A DNA stretch of 64,000 nt. Origin: Astragalus membranaceus (lineage: Eukaryota > Streptophyta > Magnoliopsida > Fabales > Fabaceae). The DNA lies in the NCBI GenBank assembly GCA_039519185.1, contig CM076846.1, positions 152,658,605 through 152,722,604 on the forward strand, in the 5' to 3' direction. Position numbers and translations under genes: made by a program. The notes beneath the pieces are model-generated. The model saw nothing but the letters and a program-made list of their open reading frames with translations, did no database searches and had not been told where the DNA came from. Below, piece after piece: positions 43,985 to 57,200 of this stretch (the first letter of the stretch is position 1; each line of letters opens with the position of its first letter).

Positions 43985-44370
43985 CCACACTTAGCAAAAA
44001 TGCAAAACAGATTTATCATTTTAATAGACAAATTCAGTTTGCATTTTTTAAAACTGGATTTATCTATTAAAATGATAAATCTGTTTTGTTAAAAAAATGC
44101 AGTTTATCATTTTTTGTACACCCACACTTAGACATCATACCCTCACACTTTATTTCATTCTGATTATACCCCTTAGCAAAAATGCAAAACAGATTTATCA
44201 TTTTAATAGACAAATTCAGTTTGCATTTTTTAAAATTGGATTTATCTATTAAAATAATAAATCTGTTTTGTTAAAAAAATGCAGTTTATCATTTTTTTAA
44301 CAAAACAGATTTCTCAACATTTTTTAACAAAACAGATTTATCATTTTAATAGATAAATCCGGTTTGCGTT
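43985..44370 (+). repeat. Palindrome cluster B (tandem ~180 bp units)
   Basis: A block with CTTAGCAAAAATGCAAAACA, then GATTTATCATTTTAATAGAC and GGATTTATCTATTAAAATGA, occurs at 43990-44117 and again at 44171-44297, with a third partial copy to 44365. Arms resemble those of clusters A and C. Confidence 0.88.
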
Positions 44371-44810
44371 TGTTATAAAGAATCAAAAAGGTTATAAAAA
44401 TTTACAAAATATTATAAAAACACTACTAAAAATCTAAAAAATCAAAAGAAGGTTATGCAATTTTTTTTAGATTTTTTGGAAATTATGAAAAATTCAAAAA
44501 AATTAATAAAAAATAGTAAACGAATGAATTTGAAATTTTGAGCCCCACAATCCTGATAGAAGTTCATTCTTCGGGAGTTATGGTCCCTGATTTTTTTCGG
44601 ATTTAATAGTTGTGGTTTCAGGACAATCGAAGTAGTTTGCCCGAAAATCTTTTTTTTGCCTAGATTATCTAGCCGGCGTACAACATCGTCACGTGTAACG
44701 AATATCTACACACTGAACAGAACTAAAAGATCACCGATATCCATATCTATCTTATATTTTTTTTAAAAAATTAATTATAATTTTTTAACAGATTTATCTA
44801 TTTTTTTTGA
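44371..44810. other. AT-rich spacer between palindrome clusters
   Basis: AAAATC/AAAATTATAAAA-rich sequence and one GC-richer patch (TCTAGCCGGCGTACAACATC). No coding frame or repeat border recognised. Confidence 0.4.
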
Positions 44811-45292
44811 AAAACGGATTTATCTATTTAATAGACAAATCCGGTTTTGAAAATTGCAAACCAGATTTATCTCTTAATTAGATAAATCCGTAGTTAAATA
44901 CTCAATAACGGATTTATCTAATTAAGAGATAAATCTGTTGTTATATATTTTTAATGACGGATTTATCTCTTTATAAGATAAATTTGTTTTGCAATTTTAT
45001 GTTCAACGGATTTATCTAGTTCAGAGATAAATCTGTTTTGCATTTTTTTAACTACAGATTTATCTTTTATTTTGATAATTCCATTTAGCAAAAATCACAA
45101 GGGTAAAATGGGAACAAAAACAATTGGTGGGGGTACAAAGAATATTAGCCTAATCCTATTCAGCTTTACATATTTTGTTTGTGTAGTGATTGATGGGTAG
45201 TCGAATCCATGACAACGAGATTTTCTTTTCTAGTAGATCAAAATTCTTTTGAGAATCACTCTAAAATGCCTAACATTTTCATCTCCGATTGA
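44811..45292 (+). repeat. Palindrome cluster C (right copy of the ~500 bp duplication)
   Basis: Same order as 42912-43425: palindromes with arm GGATTTATCT, then the TAAAATGGGAACAAAAACAA part and GTAGTCGAATCCATGACAAC. It differs by scattered substitutions and lacks a ~20 bp piece (ATAGAAGCTCATGATGGGGG) present in copy A. Confidence 0.9.
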
Positions 45293-45617
45293 TGCTTATG
45301 TTTTAAAACCGGGTGACTTAGACATGGTATTAGGGGTGGGTTGGTTGAAGAGTTTGAGAATGTGACTTTTGATTGGGAATAGATGACTATTAGCTTCCTG
45401 TAAAGGAGGAGTTACATGGACAAGTTGATTAGGCCAAAAATTTGAAGGAAACACAACAGTAGTAACAATCCTTGCATAGCTTGTTGAGAGAATAAATGGT
45501 GGAGGGTGAGGGTGAGAAAGCACAAAGTTTGACATGTCAATAGCAAAGGGAGCTTCAAAAGGTGCTAAAACAGTTTCATAGGATATTGAAGAAACCAAAG
45601 GGCTACCTAAAAGGTGG

Positions 45618-46136
45618 AACATCGTGCATTCCTTCGAGTCACATAAGGAAGTCGAACCGATAGGTTTACACCCCTACTGTTATCCTTATTATCACAAAGC
45701 GGAGGTCGAAAAACAAGTTAAGAGCATGTTGCAGCAAGGTATCCTTAGATATAGTTCAAGTGTTTTTTCTAGCCGAGTAATTCTAATTAAGAAGGACGAT
45801 TCTTGGAGAATTGTTAAGACTACCAAGAATTGAATAAGGTGGCGATGTTCGATAAATACCTAGTACCAGTTGTAGAGGAGCTCGTGGATGAATTATATGG
45901 GGCGACTTACTATTCTAATTTGGACTTGAAGTCGAGTTATCATCAAATCTGCATAAAGGAGGAAGATGTGCAGAAAACCGCTTTTCGAACACATAAAGGT
46001 CACTATTAGATATTGGTTATGCCTTTCAGGCTAACAAATGCTATGACCACTTTCCAATCAACGATGTATCAAATCTTCAAACCTTACCTCAAAAAAAAGT
46101 GTGCAACTTTTTTTCTTATGATATTTTGGTGTATAA
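45618..46136 (+). pseudogene. Ty3/gypsy reverse transcriptase fragment (decayed)
   Basis: Reading through a frameshift and several stops gives the gypsy RT entry EVEKQVKSMLQQGILRYSSS, VFSSRVILIKKDDSWRIV, then YYSNLDLKSSYHQICI and a later PFRLTNAMTTFQSTMYQIF. The residue order fits a chromovirus-type RT, different from the Ogre RT at 1-683. No LTRs were found around it. Confidence 0.82.
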
Positions 46137-46224
46137 AAAGGGCTGGTGCTTAAGAATAATCAAACATATCTCTAGAGTCACAAAAACAAAAGAAAAGAAA
46201 ATTAACCAATTCAATGAGGCTGAT

Positions 46225-46422
46225 CAGTGGCGGACCCAGGACCCCGGAGTCAGGGGTGTCAAATGGGTGCAAAACTTGGTCTACTAGTGCAATTTAAAAT
46301 TTTCAGGGGGTTCAAAATTAAAATTTCAGGAGATTTGAGCTATTTATATAGGGTGATAAGTACAATTTTTTTTTTCAAGAGGTTCAACTGAACCCCCTCA
46401 TTACAAGGCAGGTCCACCACTG
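46225..46422. mobile_element. MITE with CAGTGGCGGA-type ends (198 bp)
   Basis: The left end CAGTGGCGGACCCAGGACC pairs with the right end GGTCCACCACTG. GGCTGAT precedes the left end and recurs at the right (7 bp, overlapping the terminal G), which suits a hAT-type duplication. AT-rich non-coding body. Confidence 0.75.
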
Positions 46423-47498
46423 GCTGATGCTTAAGAATAATCAAACCCCTCTACATTGAATCCTTGGGCAAACCATAATTTTAAGTTGCAACAAGAATTG
46501 ACAACAAAAATATAGGCACTTTGTTCCAAGTTCATTTTCATTGGGCTTAAATATGTTTTAGTCCCCTGCAAATATAGCGTGTTTTAGTTTAGCCCCCTGC
46601 AATTTTTTTTAAAAAACTCCTTGCAAAATACAGATTTTTGATTTAGGCCTTTCTGTTAACCCAACGTTACAAAAAACGCGGAGTTGGCTAACAGAGTTCT
46701 GAGTTGTCATTTTTTTATTTTCTATTTTTTTATTGCTGACTTGTAATGCCAAGTCATTATTCCCCATCTTCTCAATTCCCCACCTTCCCTATCTTCCTCA
46801 TCCCATTTCTAGAAAACGTGAGAGAAGAAAGCCACCACCATGAAATGTCTCTTCAACCAAAACTCATCTATCTCTCACCAGTCTCTTCACTCTTCTCTCT
46901 CACACACGCCACCACCAAAACCCCTTATCTTCCTTCTCCATCTTCAATCCATGGCGCTGCAAACCATGTTCTCACACAAAATCCACTTCATTCACCATCT
47001 GCACAATTCGTCTTCTTCTATGTATAATCTATGTAAACAAATTAAATGAAAACGGAATGAAAAAAACCCAATTCACAAAACCCACTCTTCTTTTCTATGT
47101 ATGAGACAAATCCTGAAAAATTTAAAAACCCAAATCAAGAAAAAATTTAAAATCTGAAGTAGCGCTCCAAAAATAAACTAGGAGAGGGGTTTGGGAGGGT
47201 TTAGAGGGATAATTTTCTCCTCATTACTAAAGAGTTTACACTATTAGTCCCAACCCCTCCCCTCCCCTCCCGTCCAAACTCCCAAACACACCCTTAAGCT
47301 CATGGGGAAATCAGCATGTTTTCCATGTCCTTGAGGCTTTGGGTAACTGCTGCGTTGTGGGCATGGAGACCTTCAATTTTTGCCATGGGTGCAACATATG
47401 CCCAATATATTACCTTCTTCTAAGAAAGACTGTACTTTGGAGAAAGAAACCATCCATCCTTGCATAATCATTAGGATGTAATTTGGAATTATGATCAA

Positions 47499-47500
<2 letters not shown>
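46423..47500. other. Intergenic with one Mutator-like end, no gene seen
   Basis: GGGCTTAAATATGTTTTAGTCCCCTGCA near 46549 resembles a common legume Mutator-type terminus, but its partner was not found. A Pro/Ser/His-rich frame at 46746-47027 is CT-rich low complexity. 47250-47300 has CCCTCCCCTCCC followed by CCAAACTCCCAAACACACCC, a MITE-like end. Nothing firm. Confidence 0.4.

Positions 47501-47552
<52 letters not shown>
47500..47552. repeat. (AT)n microsatellite
   Basis: About 50 bp of alternating AT. It creates the artificial Ile/Tyr repeat frame on the minus strand. Confidence 0.95.
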
Positions 47553-47555
<3 letters not shown>

Positions 47556-48229
47556 TATCAAATGAATCTAAGGTATAGAAGATGGCACCAAAGGATATAT
47601 GTTAAGTCCATGTTTGAAGCCATGTCTAAGTTGGTTCTTGACAACTTTAAAAAAGTAACACTGTTTGCTTCCAATTTAATTGAGTAAATATAAGTGACTG
47701 TTGATAATTGATATTACCATATACGACTAGCCACAAAGGTTCCATCCCCATACCTACATTATAGAACACTCCCACTCCTCAGCACCCTTCATATTGACAA
47801 TCAGATGCTCAGGTGCATGTAATTTTGATGAGTGGAAAATGCAAAAACAACTTTTAGTTTTGATGAGTTTCGAATCCTCTATAGCCTTCGAATCCATGGC
47901 TTTATCAGGGCAAAATTCAGCCTAAAAGTTGTAAATTAGTAGGTTAACGCTGAAGAATATACACCAAAATATTTTTTTCCTCAATATCCACCAAAATAAT
48001 TAGTTCATAAAGGGTTTGTTTTTTCCATATCCACGCCTTTCAAATTGTATTCCACAAGGGTACTTATTGAGGAATATGGACTCACTGATACTCAGATGAC
48101 AACGCCATGTTAACATTCCATCACTTTAGACTTAAGAAAAGGCAACTTGCTAGCAAATATTTTGTTGCACAAGCATACACACAGCATGGGAAGGTCTATA
48201 TATAAGATCAAATTCAAACATGCAATGCC
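47553..48229. other. Left flank of the satellite array, nothing recognised
   Basis: Ordinary AT-rich sequence without gene or element borders that could be recognised. Confidence 0.4.
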
Positions 48230-51200
48230 AGTAAATTTAAGAGGTCCAATGAAGGTCCAATTAAGTAGGTTGTATGATTTCTTTTTACAGTTCTACACCC
48301 CTTCGTTCGAATCATAGCAACCATGGGAAGCAGAAAACTTGAATCCCAATAAAAACAATTGAGAGGACTATAGATTCATCGGAGGCTCAACAACGATGTG
48401 CGGTGATTTCTATTACATTCTGCATTGCTCTCATTGAGAGGAATATAAATTTATCGAAGGTCCAACTAAAAAGCATGAGTGAATTCTTTTACATTTCTAC
48501 ATCTCTTGAATTGAATCGAAAAACAACATGCAAAAAATCGAAACCCTATCAAAATTATTGTGACTCTTTGATCATACTCTTGAGGTAACACTTTAGTTTT
48601 TAGACTCAAAATCAGATTTTGATGGCACCGATGAACGTGATTTCAAGAGATGTGGAAGTGATAAAAACAGCAGGACACCTTAAGAAATAAAATTCAAAAG
48701 AGCAACACCTCTAAAATAGAGAGGACCATAGATTCATGGAAGGTCATATCAAGAAGATTGTATGATTCTCTTCCGAAAAGAGCCAACCCAGAGAGCAGAA
48801 AATTGAGGCCCGGAAAAAATGACTGAGAGGATCATAGACTCATCGAAGGTCGAATTTGGATGATTTCTTTATTTGTTTATACATTCTCTCTTTTGAACTA
48901 AAGAAACCAAAGCAAGAAGAATATCGAATCCCTATAGAAATGAATTTGGCTCTATGGTAGTACTCTTGAGGCAACACTTAAGTTTTTAGATTCAAAATCA
49001 GATTTTAAGGGGACCGATAAACATGATTTCAAGAAATGGGGAAGTGATAAAAACAGTAAGACACCATAAGAAATAAATTTAGGAGAGCAGCACCTATAAA
49101 ACTAAGAGCACCATATATTCATGGAAGGTCATATCAAGAAGGTTGTATGATTCTTTTCTTGGTTTCTACCCTTCTCTCTTTCGAAACAAACCAACACGCG
49201 GAGGAGAAAGTTGAAGCCGTGTAAAAATGATTAAGAGGAATAGACTCAATAAAGGTCCAATTTGAAGGATTTCATTATTCCTTTATACATTCTCTCTTTC
49301 GAATCAAATAAGCCATAGCCAGCAGACAAATTGAATCCTTATAGAAATGAATGTGACCCTATAATCACACTCTTGAGGCAACAATTTAATTTTTAAATTC
49401 AAAATCAGATTTCAAGGGCACCGATGAACATGATTTCCAAAGTCGTGGATATGATAAGCAGACAAATTGAATCCTTATAGAAATGAATGTGACCCTATAA
49501 TCATACCCCTCTCTCTTTCGAAACGAACAACCTCGGGGAGCAGAAAATGAAAGCCCCATATAAATGATTAAGTGGATCATAGACTCATCGAAGATCCAAT
49601 TTGGATGATTTCTTTATTCGTTTATACATTCTCTCTTTCAAATCAAAGAAACTAGATGTAGAAAAAAATCAAATCCTTATAGAACTGAATGTGACTCCAT
49701 GATCATACTCTTGAGGCAACACTTTAGTTTTTAGACTCAAAATCAAATTTCAAGAGCACCGATGAACATGTTTTCAAGAGATGTGGAAGTGATAAAATCC
49801 GTAAGACGCCATATGAAACAGCAACACCTCATCATGTACAATTTGGACGATTTCTTCATTCATTGAATCAAAGAAACCACAACCAACAGAAAATTGAATC
49901 TGTATAGAAATGATTGTGGCTCTATTATCGTACTCTTGAGAAAACACTTTCATTTTTAGAGTCAAAATCAGATTTCAAAGGCACTGGCGAACATGGTTTC
50001 AAGAGATGTGGAAGTGAAAAAAACAGTAAGACACCATATGAAATAAAATTCACGAGGACAGCACCTCAAAAATTAAGAGGACCATAGGTTCATCGAAGGT
50101 CATATCAAGAAGGTTGTATGATTCTTGTCTTGGTTTCTAACCATCTCTATTTAGAAACGAACAGACACATGAAGTAGAAAATTGAAGCCCCGTAAAAATG
50201 ATTAAGAGAATCATAGACTCATTGAATGTCCAACTTGGATAATTTCTATATTCAATACATTTTCTCTTTCGAACAAAAGAAACCACAGCCAGCAGAAAAT
50301 TGAATCCCTATAGAAATGAATGTGACTCTATTATCATACTCTTGAGGCAACACTTTAGTTTTTAGAGACAAAATCAGATTTAAAGGGCTCCAATGAACAT
50401 GAATTAAGCAGATGTAGAAGTGATAAAAACTTAAAGACACCATACGAAATAAAATTCAGGAGAGTAGCACCTATAAAATTAAGAGGACCATAGGTTCATG
50501 TAGAAGGTTATATGATTCTTGTCTTGGTTTCTACCCCTCAATCTGTTGAAATGAACCAACCAAGGGAGCAGAAAATTGAAGCCATGTAAAAATGACTGAG
50601 AGGATCATAGACTCATTAAAGGTCCAAAACTGGATGATTTTTTTATTTGTTTATACATTCTCGGTTTTGAATCGAAGAAACCACATCCAGTAGAAAATCG
50701 AATCCCTATAGAAATGAATATGACTATATGATCGTACTTTTGAGGAAACACTAGGTTTTAGGAGCAAAATCAGACTTCAAAGGTATTTGCGAGCATGAAT
50801 TCAAGAGATGTGGAAGTGATTAAAACAGTAAGACACCATAAGAAATAAAAATAAGGACAACAACACCTCTAAAATTGGGAGGACAATAAAATCATAGAAG
50901 GTTGTATGATTCTTTTCTTGGTTTCTACACCTCTCTCTATCAAAACGAACCAATTCGGGGAGCAGAAAATTGAAGCCCTGTAAAAATGATTGAGAGTATC
51001 ATAGACTCATCAAAGGTACAATTTGGATGATTTCTTTATTCGTTTATAGATTCCCTCTTTTGAATCAAAGAAACCGCAACCAATAGAAAATCAAATCCCT
51101 ATAGAAATGAATGTGACTCTATGATCGTACTCTTGAGGCAACACTTTAGTTTTTAGAGTCAAAATCAGATTTCAAGGGTATCGACAGAAATGATTTCAAG

Positions 51201-54200
51201 AGATATTAAAATGATCAAAATAGTAAGACACCATATGAAATAAAATACAGGACAACAACACTTCTAAAATTGAGAAGATCTTAGATTCTTGGAAGGTCAT
51301 ATCAAGAAGGTTGTATGATTGTTTTCTTGGTTTCTACCCTTCTCTCTTTCAAAACGAACCAACCCGGGGAGCAGAAAATTGAAGCCCCATAAAAATGACT
51401 GAGAGGGTCATAGACTCGTCAAAGGTCCAATTTGGATTATTTCTTTATTCATTAATCAATTCTCTCTTTCAAAACAAAGAAACCACAGCCAGCGGAAAAT
51501 CGAATCCCTATTGAAATGAATATGACTATATGATTGTACTTTTGAGGAAACACTAGTTTTTTGGGGCAAAATCAGACTTCAAAGGTATTTGCGAGCATGA
51601 ATTCAAGAGATGTGGAAGTGATTAAAACAGTAAGACACCATAAGAAATAAAAATAAGGACAACAACACCTCTAAAATTGGGAGGACAATAAAATCATAGA
51701 AGGTTGTATGATTCTTTTCTTGGTTTCTACACCTCTCTCTATCAAAACGAACCAATTCGGGGAGCAGAAAATTGAAGCCCTGTAAAAATGATTGAGAGTA
51801 TCATAGACTCATCAAAGGTACAATTTGGATGATTTCTTTATTCGTTTATAGATTCCCTCTTTTGAATCAAAGAAACCGCAACCAATAGAAAATCAAATCC
51901 CTATAGAAATGAATGTGACTCTATGATCGTACTCTTGAGGCAACACTTTAGTTTTTAGAGTCAAAATCAGATTTCAAGGGTATCGACAGAAATGATTTCA
52001 AGAGATATTAAAATGATCAAAATAGTAAGACACCATATGAAATAAAATACAGGACAACAACACTTCTAAAATTGAGAAGATCTTAGATTCTTGGAAGGTC
52101 ATATCAAGAAGGTTGTATGATTGTTTTCTTGGTTTCTACCATTCTCTCTTTCAAAATGAACCAACCCGGGGAGCAGAAAATTGAAGCCCCATAAAAATGA
52201 CTGAGAGGGTCATAGACTCGTCAAAGGTCCAATTTGGATTATTTCTTTATTCATTAATCAATTCTCTCTTTCAAAACAAAGAAACCACAGCCAGCGGAAA
52301 ATCGTTTCCCTATTGAAATGAATATGACTCTATTATCGTTCTATAGAGGCACCACTTTAGTTTTTAGAGACAAAACTAAATTTCACGGGCACCAATGAAC
52401 ATGATTTCAAGAGATGTGGAGTTGATAAAAATAGTAAGAGACCATAAGAAATAAAATTAAGGACAACAACACCTCTAAAATTGAAAGGGCCATAAATTCA
52501 TGGAAGGTCGTATCAAGAAGGTTGTATGATTCTTTTCTTTGTTTCTACGACTCTCTTTATCAAAACGAACCAACACGGGGAGCAGAAAATGGAAGCCCCG
52601 TAAAAATGATTGAGAGCACCATAGACTCGTCAAAGGTCCAATTTGGATGTTTTCTTTATTCGTTTATAGATTCTCACTTTCGAATCAAAGAAACCATAGC
52701 CGACAGAAAATCGAATCCCTATAGAAATGAATGTGACTCTATGATCATACTGTAGAGGCAACACTTTAGTTTTTAGAGTCAAAATCAGATTTTAAGGGCA
52801 TCGACGGATATGATTTCAAGAGATGTGAAAGTGCTAAAAACAGTAAGACACCATATGAAATAAAATTCATGAGAGCAGCACCTCAATAATTAAGAGGACC
52901 ATAGGTTCATGGAAGGTCATATCAAGAAGGTTGTATGATTTTTGTCTTGGTTTCTAACGATCTCTATTTAGACACGAACAAACACATAGAGTAGAAAATT
53001 GAAGTCTCGTAAAAATGATTAAGAGATTCATAGACTCATTGAATGTCCAACTTGGATAATTTCTATATTCAATACATTTTCTATTTCGAACAAAAGAAAC
53101 CACAGCAAGCACAAAATTGAATCCCTATAGAAATGAATGTGACTCTACTATCATACTATTGAGGCAACACTTTAGCTTTTAGAGACAAAATCAGATTTAA
53201 AGGGCTCCAATGAACATGAATTCAAGAGATGTAGAAGTGTTAAAAACTTAAAGACACCATACGAAATAAAATTCAGGAGAGTAGCACCTCTAAAATTAAG
53301 AGGACCATAGGTTCGTGAAGAAGGTTATATGATTCTTGTCTTGCTTTCTACCCTTCAATTTTTTGAAACGAACCAACCCCAGGGAGCAGAAAATTGAAGC
53401 CATGTAAAAAAGACTGAGAGTATCATAGACTCATCAAAGGTCCAAGTTGGATGATTTCTTTATTCGCTTTTAGATTCTCTCTATTGAATCATAGAAACCA
53501 CAACCAACAGAAAGTCGAATCCCTATAGAAATGAATGTTATTTTATGATAGTTCTCTTGAGGCAACAGATTAGTTTTTAGAGACAAAATCGGATTTCAAG
53601 GGCACCAACGAACATGATTTCAAGAGATGTGTAAGTGATACAAGTAAGACACCATATGAAATAAAATTCACGAGAGCAGCACCTCAAAAATTAAGAGGAC
53701 CATAGGTTCATGGAAGGTCATATCAAGAAGGTTGTATGATTCTTGTCTTTGTTTCTAACCATCTCTCTTTCGAAACGAACCAACCTGGGGAGCAGAAAAT
53801 TGAAGCCCCGTAAAAATGATTTAGAGTATCATAGACTCATCAAAGGTCCAATTTGGATGATTTCTTTATTCGTTTATAGATTCCCTCTTTTGAATTAAAG
53901 AAGCCGCAACCAATAGAAAATCGAATCCCTATAGAAATGAATGTGACTCTACAATCGTACTCTAGAGGTAACACTTTAGTTTTTAGAGTCAAAATTAGAT
54001 TTCAAGGGTATCGACGGACATGATTTCAAGAGATATTAAAGTGATCATGTTAGACCTATCAAGGTCTACACTAGGAGCAACAAATAAATAATGTTGTATC
54101 ATTAAACAAACTGAGTCAGTTTGTTTAATATTAGCTACTGTTGTTTTTTCTGTTTCTAGGTAGTTATGAGTTAGTTGAGTCTGTTAGGAATGTTGTAATC

Positions 54201-57200
54201 TCGTCCCCATCTATCCTATGGGTTATAAATAGGTTATGTGGTGGAGAGGTGAGTTAGTTTTTGAGTTTTAAGAAATAAGATTTACAGAGGAGGTGCTGGG
54301 GAACCAGTTACCTATCAAGGGGAGTAGTCTCCTCCGTGTATTGATACCATTCTTTCCGTGATTAATAAAATTACAGGGAACTCTAGCCTCGCTTTTGCTA
54401 GGGGTTTCTCAAGACACTTAATAGATCTAAACAGTAAGACACCATATGAAATAAAATACACGACAGCAACACCTCTAAAATTGAGAAGACCTTTATTCAT
54501 TAATAAATTCTCTCTTTCGAAACAAAGAAACCATAGCCAGCAGAAAATAGATTCCCTATTGAAATGAATGTGACTCTATTATCGTTCTATAGAGGCACCA
54601 CTTTAGTTTTTAGAGACAAAACTAAATTTCACAGGCACCAATGAACATGATTTCAAGAGATGTGGAGTTGATAAAAACAGTAGGAGACCATAAGAAATAA
54701 AATTAAGGACAACAGCACCTCTAAAATTGAAAGGACCATAAATTCATGGAAGGTCGTATCAAGAAGGTTGTATGATTCTTTTCTTTGTTTCTACGGCTCT
54801 CTTTATCAAAACGAACCAACACGGGGAGCAGAAAATGGAAGCCCCGTAAAAATGATTGAGGGCAACATAGACTCGTCAAAGGTCAAATTTGGATGTTTTC
54901 TTTATTCGTTTATAGATTCTCACTTTCGAATCAAAGAAACCATAGCCGACAGAAAATCGAATCCCTATAAAATGAATGTGACTCTGATCATACTGTAGAC
55001 GCAACACTTCAGATTTTAGAGTTAAAATCAGATTTCAAAAGCATCGACGGACATGTTTTCAAGAGATGTGGAAGTGATAAAAACAGTAAGACACCATATG
55101 AAATAAAATTCACGAGACCAGCACCTCAAAAATTAAGAGGATTATATATTCATGGAAGGTCATATACAGAAGGTTGTATGATTCTTGTCTTGGTTTCTAA
55201 CCATCTCTATTTAGAAATGAACAAACACAGGGAGTAGAAAATTGAAGCCCCGTAAAAATGATTAAGAGATTCATAGACTCATTGAATGTCCAACTTGGAT
55301 AATTTCTATATTCAATACATTTTCTATTTCGAACAAAAGAAACCACAACCAGCACAAAATTGAATCCTTATAGAAATGAATGTGACTCTACTATCATACT
55401 ATTGAGGCAACACTTTAGCTTTTAGAGACAAAATCAGATTTAAAGGGCTCCAATGAACATGAATTCAAGAGATGTAGAAGTGACATAAACTTAAAGACAC
55501 CATACGAAATAAAATTCAGGAGAGTAGCACCTCTAAAATTAAAAGGACCATAGGTTCATGAAGAAGGTTATATGATTCTTGTCTTGGTTTCTACTGTTTA
55601 ATATTTTGAAACGGACCAACCCAGGGAGCAGAAAATTAAAGGCATATAAAAATGACAGAGAGGATCATAGACTCATCAAAGGTCCAAAATTGGATGATTT
55701 TTTTATTCGTTTATACATTCCCGGTTTCGGATCAAAGAAACCACATCCAGTAGAAAATCGAATCCCTATAGAAATGAATATGACTATATGATCGTACTTT
55801 TGAGGAAACACTAGTTTTTAGGGGTAAAATCAGACTTCAAAGGTATTTGCGAGCATGATTTCAAGATATGTGGAAGTGATTAAAACAGTAAGACACCATA
55901 AGAAATAAAATCAAGGACAACAACACCTCTAAAATTGGAAGGACAATAAATTCATAGAAGGTTGTATGATTCTTTTCATGGTTTCTACCCCTCTCTATAA
56001 AAACGAACCGAATCGGGGAGCAGAAAATTGAAGCCCCGTAAAAATGATTGAGAGTATCATAGACTCATCAAAGGTCCAAGTTGGATGATTTCTTTATTCG
56101 CTTATAGATTCTCTCTTTCGAATAAAAGAAACCACAACCAACAGAAAGTCGAATCCCTATAGAAATGAATGTTATTTTATGATAATTCTCTTGAGGCAAC
56201 ACATTAGTTTTTAAATCGGATTTCAAGGACACCAACGAACATGATTTCAAGAGACGTGTCAGTGATACAAGTAAGCCACCATATGAAATAAAATTCACGA
56301 GAGCAGCACCTCAAAAATTAAGAGGACAATAGGTTCATGGAAGGTCATATCAAGAAGGTTGTATGATTGTTGTCTTTGTTTATAACCATCTATCTTTCGA
56401 AACGAACCAACCTGGGGAGCATATCATAAACTCATCAAAGGTCCAATTTGGATGATTTCTTTATTCGTTTATAGATTCCCTCTTTTGAATCAAAGAAACC
56501 GCAACCAATAGAAAATCAAATCCCTATAGAAATGAATGTGACTCTATGATTGTACTCTAGGGGCAACACTTTAGTTTTTAGAGTCAAAATCAGATTTCAA
56601 GGGCATCGACGGTCATGATTTCAAGAGATATTAAAGCGATCAAAACAGTACGACACCATATGAAATAAAATACAGGACAGCAACACCTCTAAAATTGAGA
56701 AGACCGTAGATTCTTGGAAGGTCATATCAAGAAGGTTGTATGATTCTTTTCTTGGTTTCTACCCCTCTCTTACGAAACGAACCAACCTGGGGAGCAGAAA
56801 ATTGAAGCCCCATATAAATGATTGAGAGGATCATAGACTCGTCAAAGGTCCAATTTGGATGACTTCTTTATTCATTAATAAATTCTCTCTTTTTAAACAA
56901 AGAAACCACAGCCAGCAGAAAATTGATTCTCTAACGAAATGAATGTGACTATTATCGTTCTATAGAGGCACCACTTAGGTTTTAGAGACAAAACTAAATT
57001 TCACGGGCACCAATGAACATGATTTCAAGAGATGTAGAGGTGATAAAAACAGTAAGAGACCATAAGAAATAAAATTAAGGACAACAGCACCTCTAAAATT
57101 GAAAGGATCATAAATTCATGGAAGGTCGTATCAAGAAGGTTGTATGATTATTTTCATCGTTTCTAAGGCTCTCTTCCGAAACGAACCAACTTGGGGAGCA

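Noticed and set aside
47373..47561. Ile/Tyr-repeat protein
   Set aside because: Translation of an (AT)n microsatellite.
52522..54998. Pairs of similar 76-77 codon frames in the satellite (52522-52755, 54768-54998)
   Set aside because: They are the same monomer variant read twice; other monomers have stops in this frame, so there is no coding constraint.
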